Assembly: GCF_016757215.1 (NCBI RefSeq)
Contig: NZ_JAESIY010000003.1
Span: 248,001 to 312,000 of the forward strand
Length of the DNA: 64,000 nt
Origin: Fulvivirga sediminis
GTDB lineage: Bacteria; Bacteroidota; Bacteroidia; Cytophagales; Cyclobacteriaceae
Reading direction: 5' to 3'
The notes below the pieces were generated by a model. The model saw only the letters and a list, made by a program, of their open reading frames with translations. It had not been told where the DNA came from and did not search any database. Position 1 is the stretch's first letter; each line of letters starts with the position of its first letter. The position numbers and the translations under genes are program-made. Shown piece after piece: positions 43,259 through 51,277 of the stretch.

Positions 43259-44149
43259 ATGTCAAATAGGACAATTGTAGGGGTTGATATAGGGGGGACT
43301 AGCATCAATATTGGTTTGGTAGAAGCCGGACAATTAGTTAAGAAATTAAAAGTTGCCACGCCAGCGCAAGAAGCTAAGGATGTGGTGATTAAGGCTCTGC
43401 TAGATGGAATTGAAAGCATAAAGTCCGGACATGAGGTGCAGGGGATAGGAATTGGGGTTCCTGGCTTATTAGACACTGAAAGAGGTATTGTATATGATTT
43501 GGTAAATATTCCTTCTTGGAAAGAATTACATTTGGCAAAAGAGGTGAGTAAATACTTTAATACAGAAGTTTTTATTGGGAATGATGCTAACTGCTTTGTT
43601 GTAGGTGAAAAGATGTATGGCAGAGGAGATAGATACAACAGCATAGCAGGAGTGACATTAGGTACGGGCCTAGGAATGGGCTTTGTTTTTAATGAACAAC
43701 TACATAGTGGGATTATGTCTGCAGCGGGTGAGGTAGGTGCCATTCCTTATATGTTGCACAATTACGAGCATTACTGTAGTGGAAAGTTTTTTTCCAGAGA
43801 ATTTGGTCTTGATGGCGATGTGGTGTTTCAGGAAGCTCTGGCTGGACATGCTGTTTCTAAAGGAATTTTCAGGCAATTTGGTCTTCATTTAGGCCATTTG
43901 TTTAAACATTTGCTGCACATAGTTGCTCCGGAGGCTATTTTTATAGGAGGCTCTATTAAAGATGCTTATCCGTTTTTCTCAGATGCTATGTGGGAGGTGC
44001 TTCATACTTTCCCTTACAAAAGAGTGATTGATAACCTGATAGTGGAAAAGTCTGAAATGAATGATGTGGCCATTATGGGAGCAGCAGCGGTTTGTGATAT
44101 GAATCTTAATTTAAAAGAGAAATCCGATGTTTCCGGAATTGTAATTTAA
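43259..44149 (+). CDS. ROK-family sugar kinase
   Basis: This 296-aa protein has the ROK layout: phosphate-1 motif 'GVDIGGTSINIGLVEAG' (residues 8-24), 'GIGIGVPGLLDTERGI', then 'IGNDANCFVVGEKMYGRGD' with the catalytic Asp, and the phosphate-2 motif 'GVTLGTGLGMGFVF'. The canonical CxCGxxGCxE zinc site is replaced by 'NYEHYCSGKFFSREFG', which retains only one cysteine. It should phosphorylate a hexose such as glucose, mannose or GlcNAc for entry into the pathway served by NagB. It has its own operator upstream and terminator downstream. Confidence 0.85.
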   Translation: MSNRTIVGVDIGGTSINIGLVEAGQLVKKLKVATPAQEAKDVVIKALLDGIESIKSGHEVQGIGIGVPGLLDTERGIVYDLVNIPSWKELHLAKEVSKYFNTEVFIGNDANCFVVGEKMYGRGDRYNSIAGVTLGTGLGMGFVFNEQLHSGIMSAAGEVGAIPYMLHNYEHYCSGKFFSREFGLDGDVVFQEALAGHAVSKGIFRQFGLHLGHLFKHLLHIVAPEAIFIGGSIKDAYPFFSDAMWEVLHTFPYKRVIDNLIVEKSEMNDVAIMGAAAVCDMNLNLKEKSDVSGIVI

Positions 44150-44187
44150 TTAGCGTGATCTATTAAGATCAAAATTGATAGGTGAAA

Positions 44188-44216
44188 GGCCGTTCTGTAC
44201 AAGGACGGCTTTTTTT
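44188..44216 (+). terminator. Intrinsic terminator after the ROK kinase gene
   Basis: GCCGTTC pairs with GGACGGC (one G-U pair) around 7 nt and is followed by seven T. Confidence 0.85.
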
Positions 44217-44421
44217 ATAGATTTTGAAATGAGGAATTGTATGGTTGTAATTTGTACTCATCTTATATGATTTACAGCCTAGACGGGTATTTAGATATAG
44301 GCAAAACTATAATGTCAACGAAGCTGAGTAAAGAAGGAGGAAGCCTATGAAAGGAAGATTTGATTTCTTCTTAGGTGTGATTAAACTTTTTCACGGTACT
44401 GTAATAAGGTTTTGAGTAATA

Positions 44422-45375
44422 TTAGGGTTCTATTCGATCAATCATGTCCTGAATATTAGAAGAATTTAGGTTATTAGCTAATGCCTTAACTTCTGAAATC
44501 CATTTTTTATCAAAATTTGCTCTTGCTTTTGCTCTCGTAATAGAGTAACAATAAGGCCGAGTGTCAAATGCGGAGATAAGTAGTTTATTAATTTCATCTA
44601 CGGTCATTTTTGATTTAGTTTGACGTTTTTGCCGCTGTTGAATACCAAATAAAATGTTTTGCTGCACTTTAGGATCTTTGTTTATTTGCTCCTCTCTTAT
44701 GGAACTCAGTACTAAGAATTTAGTTGGACTGGATTCACTCTGAAAAGCTTTTAATCTGTCATGGCCATCAATAATAATGTAAGCACTAAGACAGGTTAAA
44801 TACCATACTAATACCGGAGGGCAACAGTTTTCTCGTATTAGCTTACGATACCATTTCACTCTACCACTCTCAGTATAGGGTTCATTTTTTAGTGCTATAA
44901 TATTACCGCTTTCACCCTCCCAACCTATCCACCGTGGGTTTTCTGAAGAATAGGCATTATCAATATCATAGATGATAACAGAAGTGTTTAAGGATCTGCT
45001 TTTATAAGAAGAACCAATAGTAATGGTCCAAAGGCCTTTTGATAGATAAGGGGCCTTTTTATTTCCTAATTGTTTAGCGAAGAATCTGGACCAAAATCTA
45101 TAATAATCTTCATTCCTGGATTTTTCAATAGTAGCAGAGTTGATGGGGGCTACAGGCATATCTGTTGATTCCCAACGCACAGGGTTTATTAATACCCAAA
45201 CACCCCAATATTGTTTTCCTAATGTGCCCCATAAGACCGGATGAGACTTGATGCATAATTTGAATCGGCAGTTATGACCTGATTCTAGTAGAGAATTTGA
45301 ATTACTGTTTTCATTCAGTTCTAGTTTTAACCCCATCCATACTTCAGAGTTGTTGGTAATATCTTTCCAGATCAT
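44422..45375 (-). CDS. Hypothetical protein with ParB-like 'IIDGHDRLKA' motif, 317 aa
   Basis: I do not recognise a full-length family. The soluble protein lacks a signal peptide. Its first half is rich in Trp (YWGVWVLINPVRW; RFWSRFFAKQLG; GLWTITIGSSY) and reads like a beta-rich fold. Near residue 205 comes 'VWYLTCLSAYIIIDGHDRLKAF', which resembles the ParB/sulfiredoxin nucleotide-binding motif (xxDGHHRLxA). The C-terminal third is basic and helical (QQRQKRQTKSKMTVDEINKL). It sits between the kinase and NagB genes but has no operator of this locus, so it is probably an unrelated insertion. Confidence 0.6.
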   Translation of the reverse strand: MIWKDITNNSEVWMGLKLELNENSNSNSLLESGHNCRFKLCIKSHPVLWGTLGKQYWGVWVLINPVRWESTDMPVAPINSATIEKSRNEDYYRFWSRFFAKQLGNKKAPYLSKGLWTITIGSSYKSRSLNTSVIIYDIDNAYSSENPRWIGWEGESGNIIALKNEPYTESGRVKWYRKLIRENCCPPVLVWYLTCLSAYIIIDGHDRLKAFQSESSPTKFLVLSSIREEQINKDPKVQQNILFGIQQRQKRQTKSKMTVDEINKLLISAFDTRPYCYSITRAKARANFDKKWISEVKALANNLNSSNIQDMIDRIEP

Positions 45376-45532
45376 GGTCCCCTATTAGAGTCTATGTTAA
45401 AAGTTTGGTTAGTAACTTCATACAAGGCTACACAATGAACCAATTATTCGCAAGACATAATCGGGTATTGGCAGGCATACCACAAAGCGTAGGTTTGAAG
45501 GGGAGGGGCTTAAATGAGAAAAGTTAGGAGGG

Positions 45533-45574
45533 GTAAAAAACAAAGGCTGCTTCATTTCTCACCCTGAAGCAGCC
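45533..45574 (-). terminator. Intrinsic terminator after the NagB-PIG-L gene
   Basis: On the minus strand GGCTGCTTCA and TGAAGCAGCC pair perfectly around 10 nt, and TTTGTTTTTT follows. Confidence 0.92.
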
Positions 45575-45606
45575 TAAGACTAACATAACATTACCACTTA
45601 ACAAAA

Positions 45607-47523
45607 CTAAAAATGGTATCTTACAAAGGCCTCCATGGCCTCATACTCAGTTAAGCCGAGCTTGTCATATAACTGAGCTGTGGTTCTATTGCGATCTTCT
45701 GCGCGTTGCCAGAATTCTCGTTTATCATTACCTGGAAATACAGGTGAATCTTTTTGTGATTGGTGTTTGAAAATGGCCTTCCTTTTTCTCATCAATTGCT
45801 CAGGGCTAATAGGTATTGCCATTTCAATATCCTCGATATCCCATTCTTGCCATGCACCTCTGTAGAGCCACACATAGCAGTCTTCTAGCCATGCTTCCCC
45901 TTGTTCTTTTAATTGAGCGAGTGCCTTAAATATGGCATCAAGACAAACAGCATGCGTGCCATGCGGATCTTGCAAGTCACCTGCTGCAAAAATTTGATGA
46001 GGTTTAACCTCTTGTAATAGGTCTACGATTATTTTGATATCAGCCTCGCCAATAGGCTTCTTTTTAACCTGACCAGTTTCATAAAAAGGAAGGTTCAAGA
46101 AATGCACATTTTGTTCTTTTACTCCACAGAATCTGCAACCTGCTTCTGCTTCTCCTTTTCTGATAAGGCCTTTAATACTTTTCACTAATGGCTGATCTTG
46201 CTCTCCTAGTTTCTTTTCAGCTAGGAATTGCTTTAAGTCTTCAAACTTTTCAGGAAAATCTGATTTAATACCCATAGAATCCATGAATTCTTTGGCAAAA
46301 GAAGCGAATCTATAGGCGTCGTCATCAAAAACAGCGATGTTACCTGAGGTTTGATAGGCCACATGTACATCATGTCCCTGATCTACTAAGCGAAGTAGTG
46401 TGCCTCCCATAGAGATTACATCATCATCTGGGTGTGGGCTAAATATAATTGATCTCTTTATGGCTGGTGTACTTCTTTCAGGTCTGTTTTTATCATCAGA
46501 TTCTGGCTTGCCTCCAGGCCATCCGGTAATAGTTTTCTGAATTTCTGCGAATACTTGAATGTTCAAATCATAAGCACTGCCAGACTGTACCAAAAGATCC
46601 ATAAGCCCAGCTTCTTTGTAATCTTCATCAGTAAGCTTTAAAATAGGCTTATTTATTTTTTGGCTCAACCATGTTACTGCTCTGCGAGTCATTTTCTTAT
46701 CCCAGTCTACCAAGCTTACTACCCATGGTGTTTTGTACCTGGCTAAGTTGGCAGCTGCCCTTTCGTCTAATACTACGCTAGCATTAGGGTGAGTTTGTAG
46801 GAAGGAGGCAGGTACTTCATCTGTGATTTTACCCTCTACCATTTCTTGTACAATTGGGGCCTTTCCTTGTCCCCAGGCTACAAGAATAATCTTTTTAGCT
46901 TGCATAATAGTGCCTACACCCATGGTGATAGCACGCAGTGGAACAAACTCTTCTTTAATAAAATCTTTAGCAGCATCAGATACAGTCAGCGGATCTAGTT
47001 TCACCATACGGGTAGGAGAGGACAGTGATGAACCAGGTTCGTTAAAACCAATGTGGCCTGTACGTCCTATTCCAAGAAGCTGTAGGTCAAGCCCTCCTAA
47101 CTTCTCTATTTGTTCGTCATATTCTCTACAATAAGTCTTTACAGCATCTAAAGATAAAGTGCCATCAGGAATATGGATATTCTCTTTTTTAATATCGATA
47201 TGGTTAAACAGGTTCTCATACATGAAGCGTACATAGCTTTGAAGAGAATCTGGTTCCATCGGGTAATACTCATCTAGGTTGAAAGTAATTACATTACTAA
47301 AACTAAGACCTTCTTCCTTATGCATGCGGATTAGCTCTTTGTATATGTTCAAAGGCGAGGCACCGGTAGCTAAACCCAGAACGGCAGGTTTGCCTTCTTG
47401 CTGCTTTTCTTTTATGATATCCGCAATTTCTGTAGCTACCACCTGAGAACCTGTAGTATCATCAGGAAATACGGTTACCGGTATTTTTTCTAAGCTCGTT
47501 TCGGAATAATTGAGTGCTGACAT
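45607..47523 (-). CDS. nagB: Glucosamine-6-phosphate deaminase fused to a PIG-L deacetylase-like domain
   Basis: The start is set at 47523 (MSALNYSETSLEK). The frame continues 60 bp upstream but through the operator. Residues 20-270 form NagB with 'LGLATGASPLNIYKELIRMH', the catalytic 'VITFNLDEYYPM' and 'GIGRTGHIGFNEPGSS', converting GlcN-6-P to Fru-6-P and ammonia. About residues 355-620 form a PIG-L/LmbE domain with the zinc motif 'FSPHPDDDVISMGG' and 'GDLQDPHGTHAVC'. This tandem is common in Bacteroidota. The added domain's substrate is unproven, perhaps a GlcNAc derivative. Two operators lie just upstream. The gene provides the catabolic exit for glucosamine released by the locus. Confidence 0.88.
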   Translation of the reverse strand: MSALNYSETSLEKIPVTVFPDDTTGSQVVATEIADIIKEKQQEGKPAVLGLATGASPLNIYKELIRMHKEEGLSFSNVITFNLDEYYPMEPDSLQSYVRFMYENLFNHIDIKKENIHIPDGTLSLDAVKTYCREYDEQIEKLGGLDLQLLGIGRTGHIGFNEPGSSLSSPTRMVKLDPLTVSDAAKDFIKEEFVPLRAITMGVGTIMQAKKIILVAWGQGKAPIVQEMVEGKITDEVPASFLQTHPNASVVLDERAAANLARYKTPWVVSLVDWDKKMTRRAVTWLSQKINKPILKLTDEDYKEAGLMDLLVQSGSAYDLNIQVFAEIQKTITGWPGGKPESDDKNRPERSTPAIKRSIIFSPHPDDDVISMGGTLLRLVDQGHDVHVAYQTSGNIAVFDDDAYRFASFAKEFMDSMGIKSDFPEKFEDLKQFLAEKKLGEQDQPLVKSIKGLIRKGEAEAGCRFCGVKEQNVHFLNLPFYETGQVKKKPIGEADIKIIVDLLQEVKPHQIFAAGDLQDPHGTHAVCLDAIFKALAQLKEQGEAWLEDCYVWLYRGAWQEWDIEDIEMAIPISPEQLMRKRKAIFKHQSQKDSPVFPGNDKREFWQRAEDRNRTTAQLYDKLGLTEYEAMEAFVRYHF

Positions 47524-47568
47524 ATTAAAGATTTTAATTAAAGAACCTGTCTTGTTATACAAATATAA

Positions 47569-47582
47569 TGTGTGCGCACACA
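47569..47582. promoter_or_regulatory. LacI-type operator, NagB proximal (TGTGTGCGCACACA)
   Basis: This perfect palindrome lies 45 bp upstream of the NagB start. Its partner at 47600 is 31 bp away, about three helical turns, so two dimers would bind on the same face of DNA. Confidence 0.75.
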
Positions 47583-47599
47583 AATTAAAAATTTAATTG

Positions 47600-47613
47600 C
47601 GTGTGCGCACACA
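47600..47613. promoter_or_regulatory. LacI-type operator, NagB distal (CGTGTGCGCACACA)
   Basis: The core GTGTGCGCACAC is intact. The site lies between the 3' end of the GH3 gene and NagB, which read the same way. Confidence 0.72.
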
Positions 47614-47674
47614 ATTTTATTCAATATTTTTTGATTTCGGTCTGATACAAATACAATAAATCTGTTGATTTCGT

Positions 47675-49831
47675 TTATTTAACACTAAACGAAGCAACAA
47701 GTTTTTCATCTTTTGAATCACTACCTAAAATCACTTTATAAGTACCTGAATATACTTTCCATTTACCTTTTTTCAAATCCCATTTACGCAATTCACTTGC
47801 AGGAATACTTAATGATACTGTTTCTTCACCATTAGCATTTATTTTAATCTTTTTAAAGGCCCTTAATTCTTTTATTGGCATACGATCCATTTCAGGGTAC
47901 TGAATATAAGCTTGCACTACTTCTTTAGCTTCATGTTCTGAGCTGTTGCTTACCTTTAAAGAGAATTCTATGGTTTCATCAGCTTTATATTTTTTGGCAG
48001 GTTGTTTTTTCCACTCATAGGTAAACTTACCGTAAGTGAGTCCGTAGCCGAAAGGATATTGAACATCACCCTCAAAATAACGATACGTTCTTCCTTTCAT
48101 GTCATAGCTGGCATAGGGAGGGAGATCGTCAAATGATTTATAAAATGTAATAGGTAATTTTCCAGAAGGAGAGGTCTCACCAAAAATAATATCAGCAAGC
48201 GCATTTCCACCTTGCTCACCTGAGTACCATGCGAAAATGATAGCATCAGAGTAAGTCTCTATGGCAGAAATATCCACAGCACTTCCTGCTGTTACTACAG
48301 TAATAATAGGTTTATTATGCTTTGCCCTAAGCGCCTTTAGATAGGCAATGTGTGCAGCAGGAATGCTTAAATCTTTTTTATCACCACCATTGGCTGCTAA
48401 AAAAGCATCACCTTCTTCACCTTCTAAAACGGGAGTAAGGCCAATAACAGCAATAGTTAGATCACTATTTTCAGCTGCCCATTCGCCTCCAAAATGCGTG
48501 GTATCAGTGTAGTTAGAGCCAAGGTCGTACTGTACTGCTGTTTCAGGACCTGCCGCGGCGGTAATACCTTCAGCGTACGTAACTATGTTGCTAGATATTC
48601 CATGATAGTTGCCCAGCATGGCATCTAGTGAGCCGGAATTAGAACCAACTACTACCATACTACCATATTCTTCTTTATTTAGAGGCAATAGGTTATCAGC
48701 ATTTTTTAATAAAACCATACTTTCTTCTGCTGCTTGCTTGCTGAGCGTTATGTTTTGAGTATTGTGAACATCGTCTCTGCCTAATTTTGAAAAAGGTACT
48801 AGGCTAGCATCGTCAAAAAATCCAAGTTTGAATAATGTGATAAGATTAGGAGCTAAGGCTTTATCTAAGTCTTCTTCAGTAAGTAAACCTTGCTCTATGG
48901 CAGGCATAAGCTCTGCTTGCATCAGGTTAGAACAGTCTAGGTTAACGCCAGCTTTTACCGCGGCTACGGCCACTTCTGTAGCAGTGCCCATTACTTTATG
49001 GCGGGCATAAATGTCTTCTAGTGCCCAGCAATCTGTAACGATGTGCCCCTGGAAGTTCCATTCGCCTTTTAATATATCTTCAAGCAAGGTTTCACTGGTG
49101 CAGCAAGGCTCACCATTCACTCTGTTATAAGCACACATGATGGATTCTACGCCACCATCTACTAATTTTTCAAAAGCATATAAATAGGTCTCTCTTAAGT
49201 CTTTTTCATCAACTATGGCATTGAACTTATGCCTATCAGCTTCAGGTCCACTGTGTACGGCCAAGTGCTTGGCGGCAGATGATACTTTTAAATAATTGGG
49301 ATCATCTCCTTGCAGGCCATTCATAAAAGCCAGGCCCATTTGAGATGTTAGAAAGGGATCTTCTCCGTAGGTTTCTTGTCCTCGGCCCCACCTAGGGTCT
49401 CTGAATAAGTTAATATTAGGAGACCAGAAAGACAGTCCCATGTATTGAAGGTGTCTGTTTTTAGCCACAGCCAGATTATATTTTGCTCTGGCCTCCGTAG
49501 AAATGACATCAGCTACTTCATGGACGAGCTCATCATTAAATGTGGCAGCCATAGCTATAGCCTGAGGAAAAACAGTAGCATTACCAGCTCTTGCTACACC
49601 ATGTAAGCCTTCATTCCACCAATTGTATTTAGGTATTCCCAAGCGTTCTACACCGTTATTGTTATATCCCATGAGGGATATTTTCTCTTCTACAGTAAGC
49701 TCAGTGAGTAGTTTAGTAACCCTGGTCTGAGTAGAGAGATTGGGGTTTCGGAAGTCCTCCTGAGCAATGCAAAAGGAGGAGGAAAAGAAAAGAAAGATTA
49801 AGAAACATTTTTTGATTGTGTTTAAAGTCAT
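47675..49831 (-). CDS. GH3 family exo-beta-glycosidase
   Basis: This 718-aa secreted enzyme has a signal peptide ending at FCIAQ. The N-terminal TIM barrel holds 'GIPKYNWWNEGLHGVARAG' and 'SPNINLFRDPRWGRGQETYG', plus the nucleophile Asp in 'GHIVTDCWALEDI' near residue 268. The alpha/beta sandwich domain (from about 370, ESMVLLKNADNLLPL) and a C-terminal fibronectin-III-like domain (DRMPIKELRAFKKIKI) complete the three-domain type. The KHLAVHSGPEADRH region and WWNEGLHG are typical of the beta-xylosidase/beta-glucosidase branch. Here it may remove beta-linked glucose, xylose or another sugar. It is 10 bp after the LacI gene and probably co-transcribed with it. Confidence 0.88.
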   Translation of the reverse strand: MTLNTIKKCFLIFLFFSSSFCIAQEDFRNPNLSTQTRVTKLLTELTVEEKISLMGYNNNGVERLGIPKYNWWNEGLHGVARAGNATVFPQAIAMAATFNDELVHEVADVISTEARAKYNLAVAKNRHLQYMGLSFWSPNINLFRDPRWGRGQETYGEDPFLTSQMGLAFMNGLQGDDPNYLKVSSAAKHLAVHSGPEADRHKFNAIVDEKDLRETYLYAFEKLVDGGVESIMCAYNRVNGEPCCTSETLLEDILKGEWNFQGHIVTDCWALEDIYARHKVMGTATEVAVAAVKAGVNLDCSNLMQAELMPAIEQGLLTEEDLDKALAPNLITLFKLGFFDDASLVPFSKLGRDDVHNTQNITLSKQAAEESMVLLKNADNLLPLNKEEYGSMVVVGSNSGSLDAMLGNYHGISSNIVTYAEGITAAAGPETAVQYDLGSNYTDTTHFGGEWAAENSDLTIAVIGLTPVLEGEEGDAFLAANGGDKKDLSIPAAHIAYLKALRAKHNKPIITVVTAGSAVDISAIETYSDAIIFAWYSGEQGGNALADIIFGETSPSGKLPITFYKSFDDLPPYASYDMKGRTYRYFEGDVQYPFGYGLTYGKFTYEWKKQPAKKYKADETIEFSLKVSNSSEHEAKEVVQAYIQYPEMDRMPIKELRAFKKIKINANGEETVSLSIPASELRKWDLKKGKWKVYSGTYKVILGSDSKDEKLVASFSVK

Positions 49832-49841
49832 TTTAAAAAGT

Positions 49842-50909
49842 TTAATGAATTTTAGATCTTACATAAGAGTCCAGATTCTGTCTGGTTATTATCTCTAAAG
49901 GAAAAAGCTCCTCATGTGGAGGCTCCTTCTTAAATAATAAAAGGTTGGCCAAGTAGGAAATTCCCACGCTAGCCTGTCGGTTAGGGCTTTGATTGATTAA
50001 AAAGTCGATTGTACCTTTTCTCAAATATTCTATATTTTCATTAAGTAAATCATAACCTACTAATCTGATGTCATCCTTTTTTAATTCTTCGAGAAGAGAT
50101 GCTGTTTTATAAGTACCTTTTGAGGTAGTTATAAATATACCATGAATGTCATCATCTTTAATCAGGTGCTTCAGTTCTATTTTGAAAGCAGGGTGTTCAG
50201 GGTCACTTAAACCAAAACGAATAATTTCATAAGGATTATCCAGTTCATTGAAATAATCTCTCATCCCTGCCTCTTTATCCTTTAGGTGTATGGAGTTTTC
50301 CACATCTTCATAAAGGTGCAGAATAGCTATTTTGTTTTTATCGCTTTTTCCTAAATCTAGTAGTTCGGCTGCTACTCGTCCGCTTTGATAAAGATCCTGA
50401 CCAATGAAACACATAGATGATGAATTAGCAATCTTAGTATTGAATAGCACATAAGGGACCCCTTGCTTTTTAAGTGCTTTAAATAACTCTTCAGATTCTC
50501 TGAAGAAAATTGGAGCAATTAGTACACCATCAGGTTCAAGTGTCATTACTTCAGCTATGGTTTTTGAAAAATCATTGCTGTTATAAAGGTCAAAATGCTT
50601 TGCTATTATTTCTACACTGTATTGAGACCACTCATCAACCGCCTGTTCTATGCCAGAATTAGATAGTGCCCAGTAGTCATCCTGATCAGGGTCAGGAGTA
50701 AGAGCTACCAGTCTTAGGGTTTTATTAGACCCCAGGGTACGTGCTAGCAAATTAGGTTGGTAGCCAGTTTGGTTGAGAATCTTTTCCACTTTTTTACGAG
50801 CTTCTTCAGATACTCTGCCTCTTCTATGGATAACACGATCTACCGTTCCTACTGATACACCTGCCATCTTAGCAATGTCTTTTATCCTGATGTTTCTTTG
50901 GTTCTTCAT
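49842..50909 (-). CDS. LacI-family transcriptional regulator of the glycan locus
   Basis: The 355-aa regulator has a LacI HTH at the N-terminus (RIKDIAKMAGVSVGTVDRVI) with the hinge 'QTGYQPNLLARTLGSNKT'. A periplasmic-binding-type sensor follows ('DGVLIAPIFFRESEELFKAL'; 'MCFIGQDLYQSGRVAAELL'). The VGTVDRV recognition helix differs from the usual VSTVSRV, matching a small subgroup that binds GTG..CAC-rich palindromes only by inference. The divergent gap to SusC1 holds two operators at 51022 and 51043, and the GH3 gene follows in the same direction. It is the only DNA-binding regulator in this half of the window and is therefore the best candidate to bind the nine palindromes described. The effector could be a sugar or sugar phosphate. 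Confidence 0.88.
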   Translation of the reverse strand: MKNQRNIRIKDIAKMAGVSVGTVDRVIHRRGRVSEEARKKVEKILNQTGYQPNLLARTLGSNKTLRLVALTPDPDQDDYWALSNSGIEQAVDEWSQYSVEIIAKHFDLYNSNDFSKTIAEVMTLEPDGVLIAPIFFRESEELFKALKKQGVPYVLFNTKIANSSSMCFIGQDLYQSGRVAAELLDLGKSDKNKIAILHLYEDVENSIHLKDKEAGMRDYFNELDNPYEIIRFGLSDPEHPAFKIELKHLIKDDDIHGIFITTSKGTYKTASLLEELKKDDIRLVGYDLLNENIEYLRKGTIDFLINQSPNRQASVGISYLANLLLFKKEPPHEELFPLEIITRQNLDSYVRSKIH

Positions 50910-51021
50910 TAGTGAGATATTAAGCCAACCAAAATTAATTAATAAATTTTATCATTTGATGCTAAAAATCTTCTTCTTCCCTTGAATAACAATAAAATTA
51001 ATAAATCTTTTGTCTTACTGG

Positions 51022-51035
51022 TGTTTTCGCAAACA
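51022..51035. promoter_or_regulatory. Degenerate LacI-type operator (TGTTTTCGCAAACA)
   Basis: Three bases depart from the consensus but the symmetry is preserved. It is exactly 21 bp before the next site, as in front of SusC2, which supports it as real. The rest of the 368-bp gap (50910-51277) is AT-rich and holds no gene. Confidence 0.5.
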
Positions 51036-51042
51036 AATAAAT

Positions 51043-51056
51043 TGTGTGCGGACACT
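51043..51056. promoter_or_regulatory. LacI-type operator (TGTGTGCGGACACT) before SusC1
   Basis: Two bases depart from the consensus. It lies between the LacI gene and SusC1 and so could control both, including autoregulation. Confidence 0.62.
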
Positions 51057-51277
51057 AAATAAATAAAAAATTTTGATATTATTGGAGATGTAATTAATTT
51101 GAGAGAAATTTAAAGTAGTTGTCTATCTTATCTATTTATTTAGAATTTCCTTTAATGATCACAGCGGTATGAGATTTTTAAAAGAATGGATAGAAGCGTT
51201 GGCATTATCTTAGTTTTGTAATGCTTTTAATATTTTTTTCTTTAGTAGGTGTTTTTTTTATTTAAACTATATTCTTT

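Noticed and set aside
43201-43743. 180-codon minus-strand frame across the ROK kinase gene.
   Set aside because: It opposes a gene with all ROK motifs and has Pro/Ser-rich composition typical of a shadow frame.
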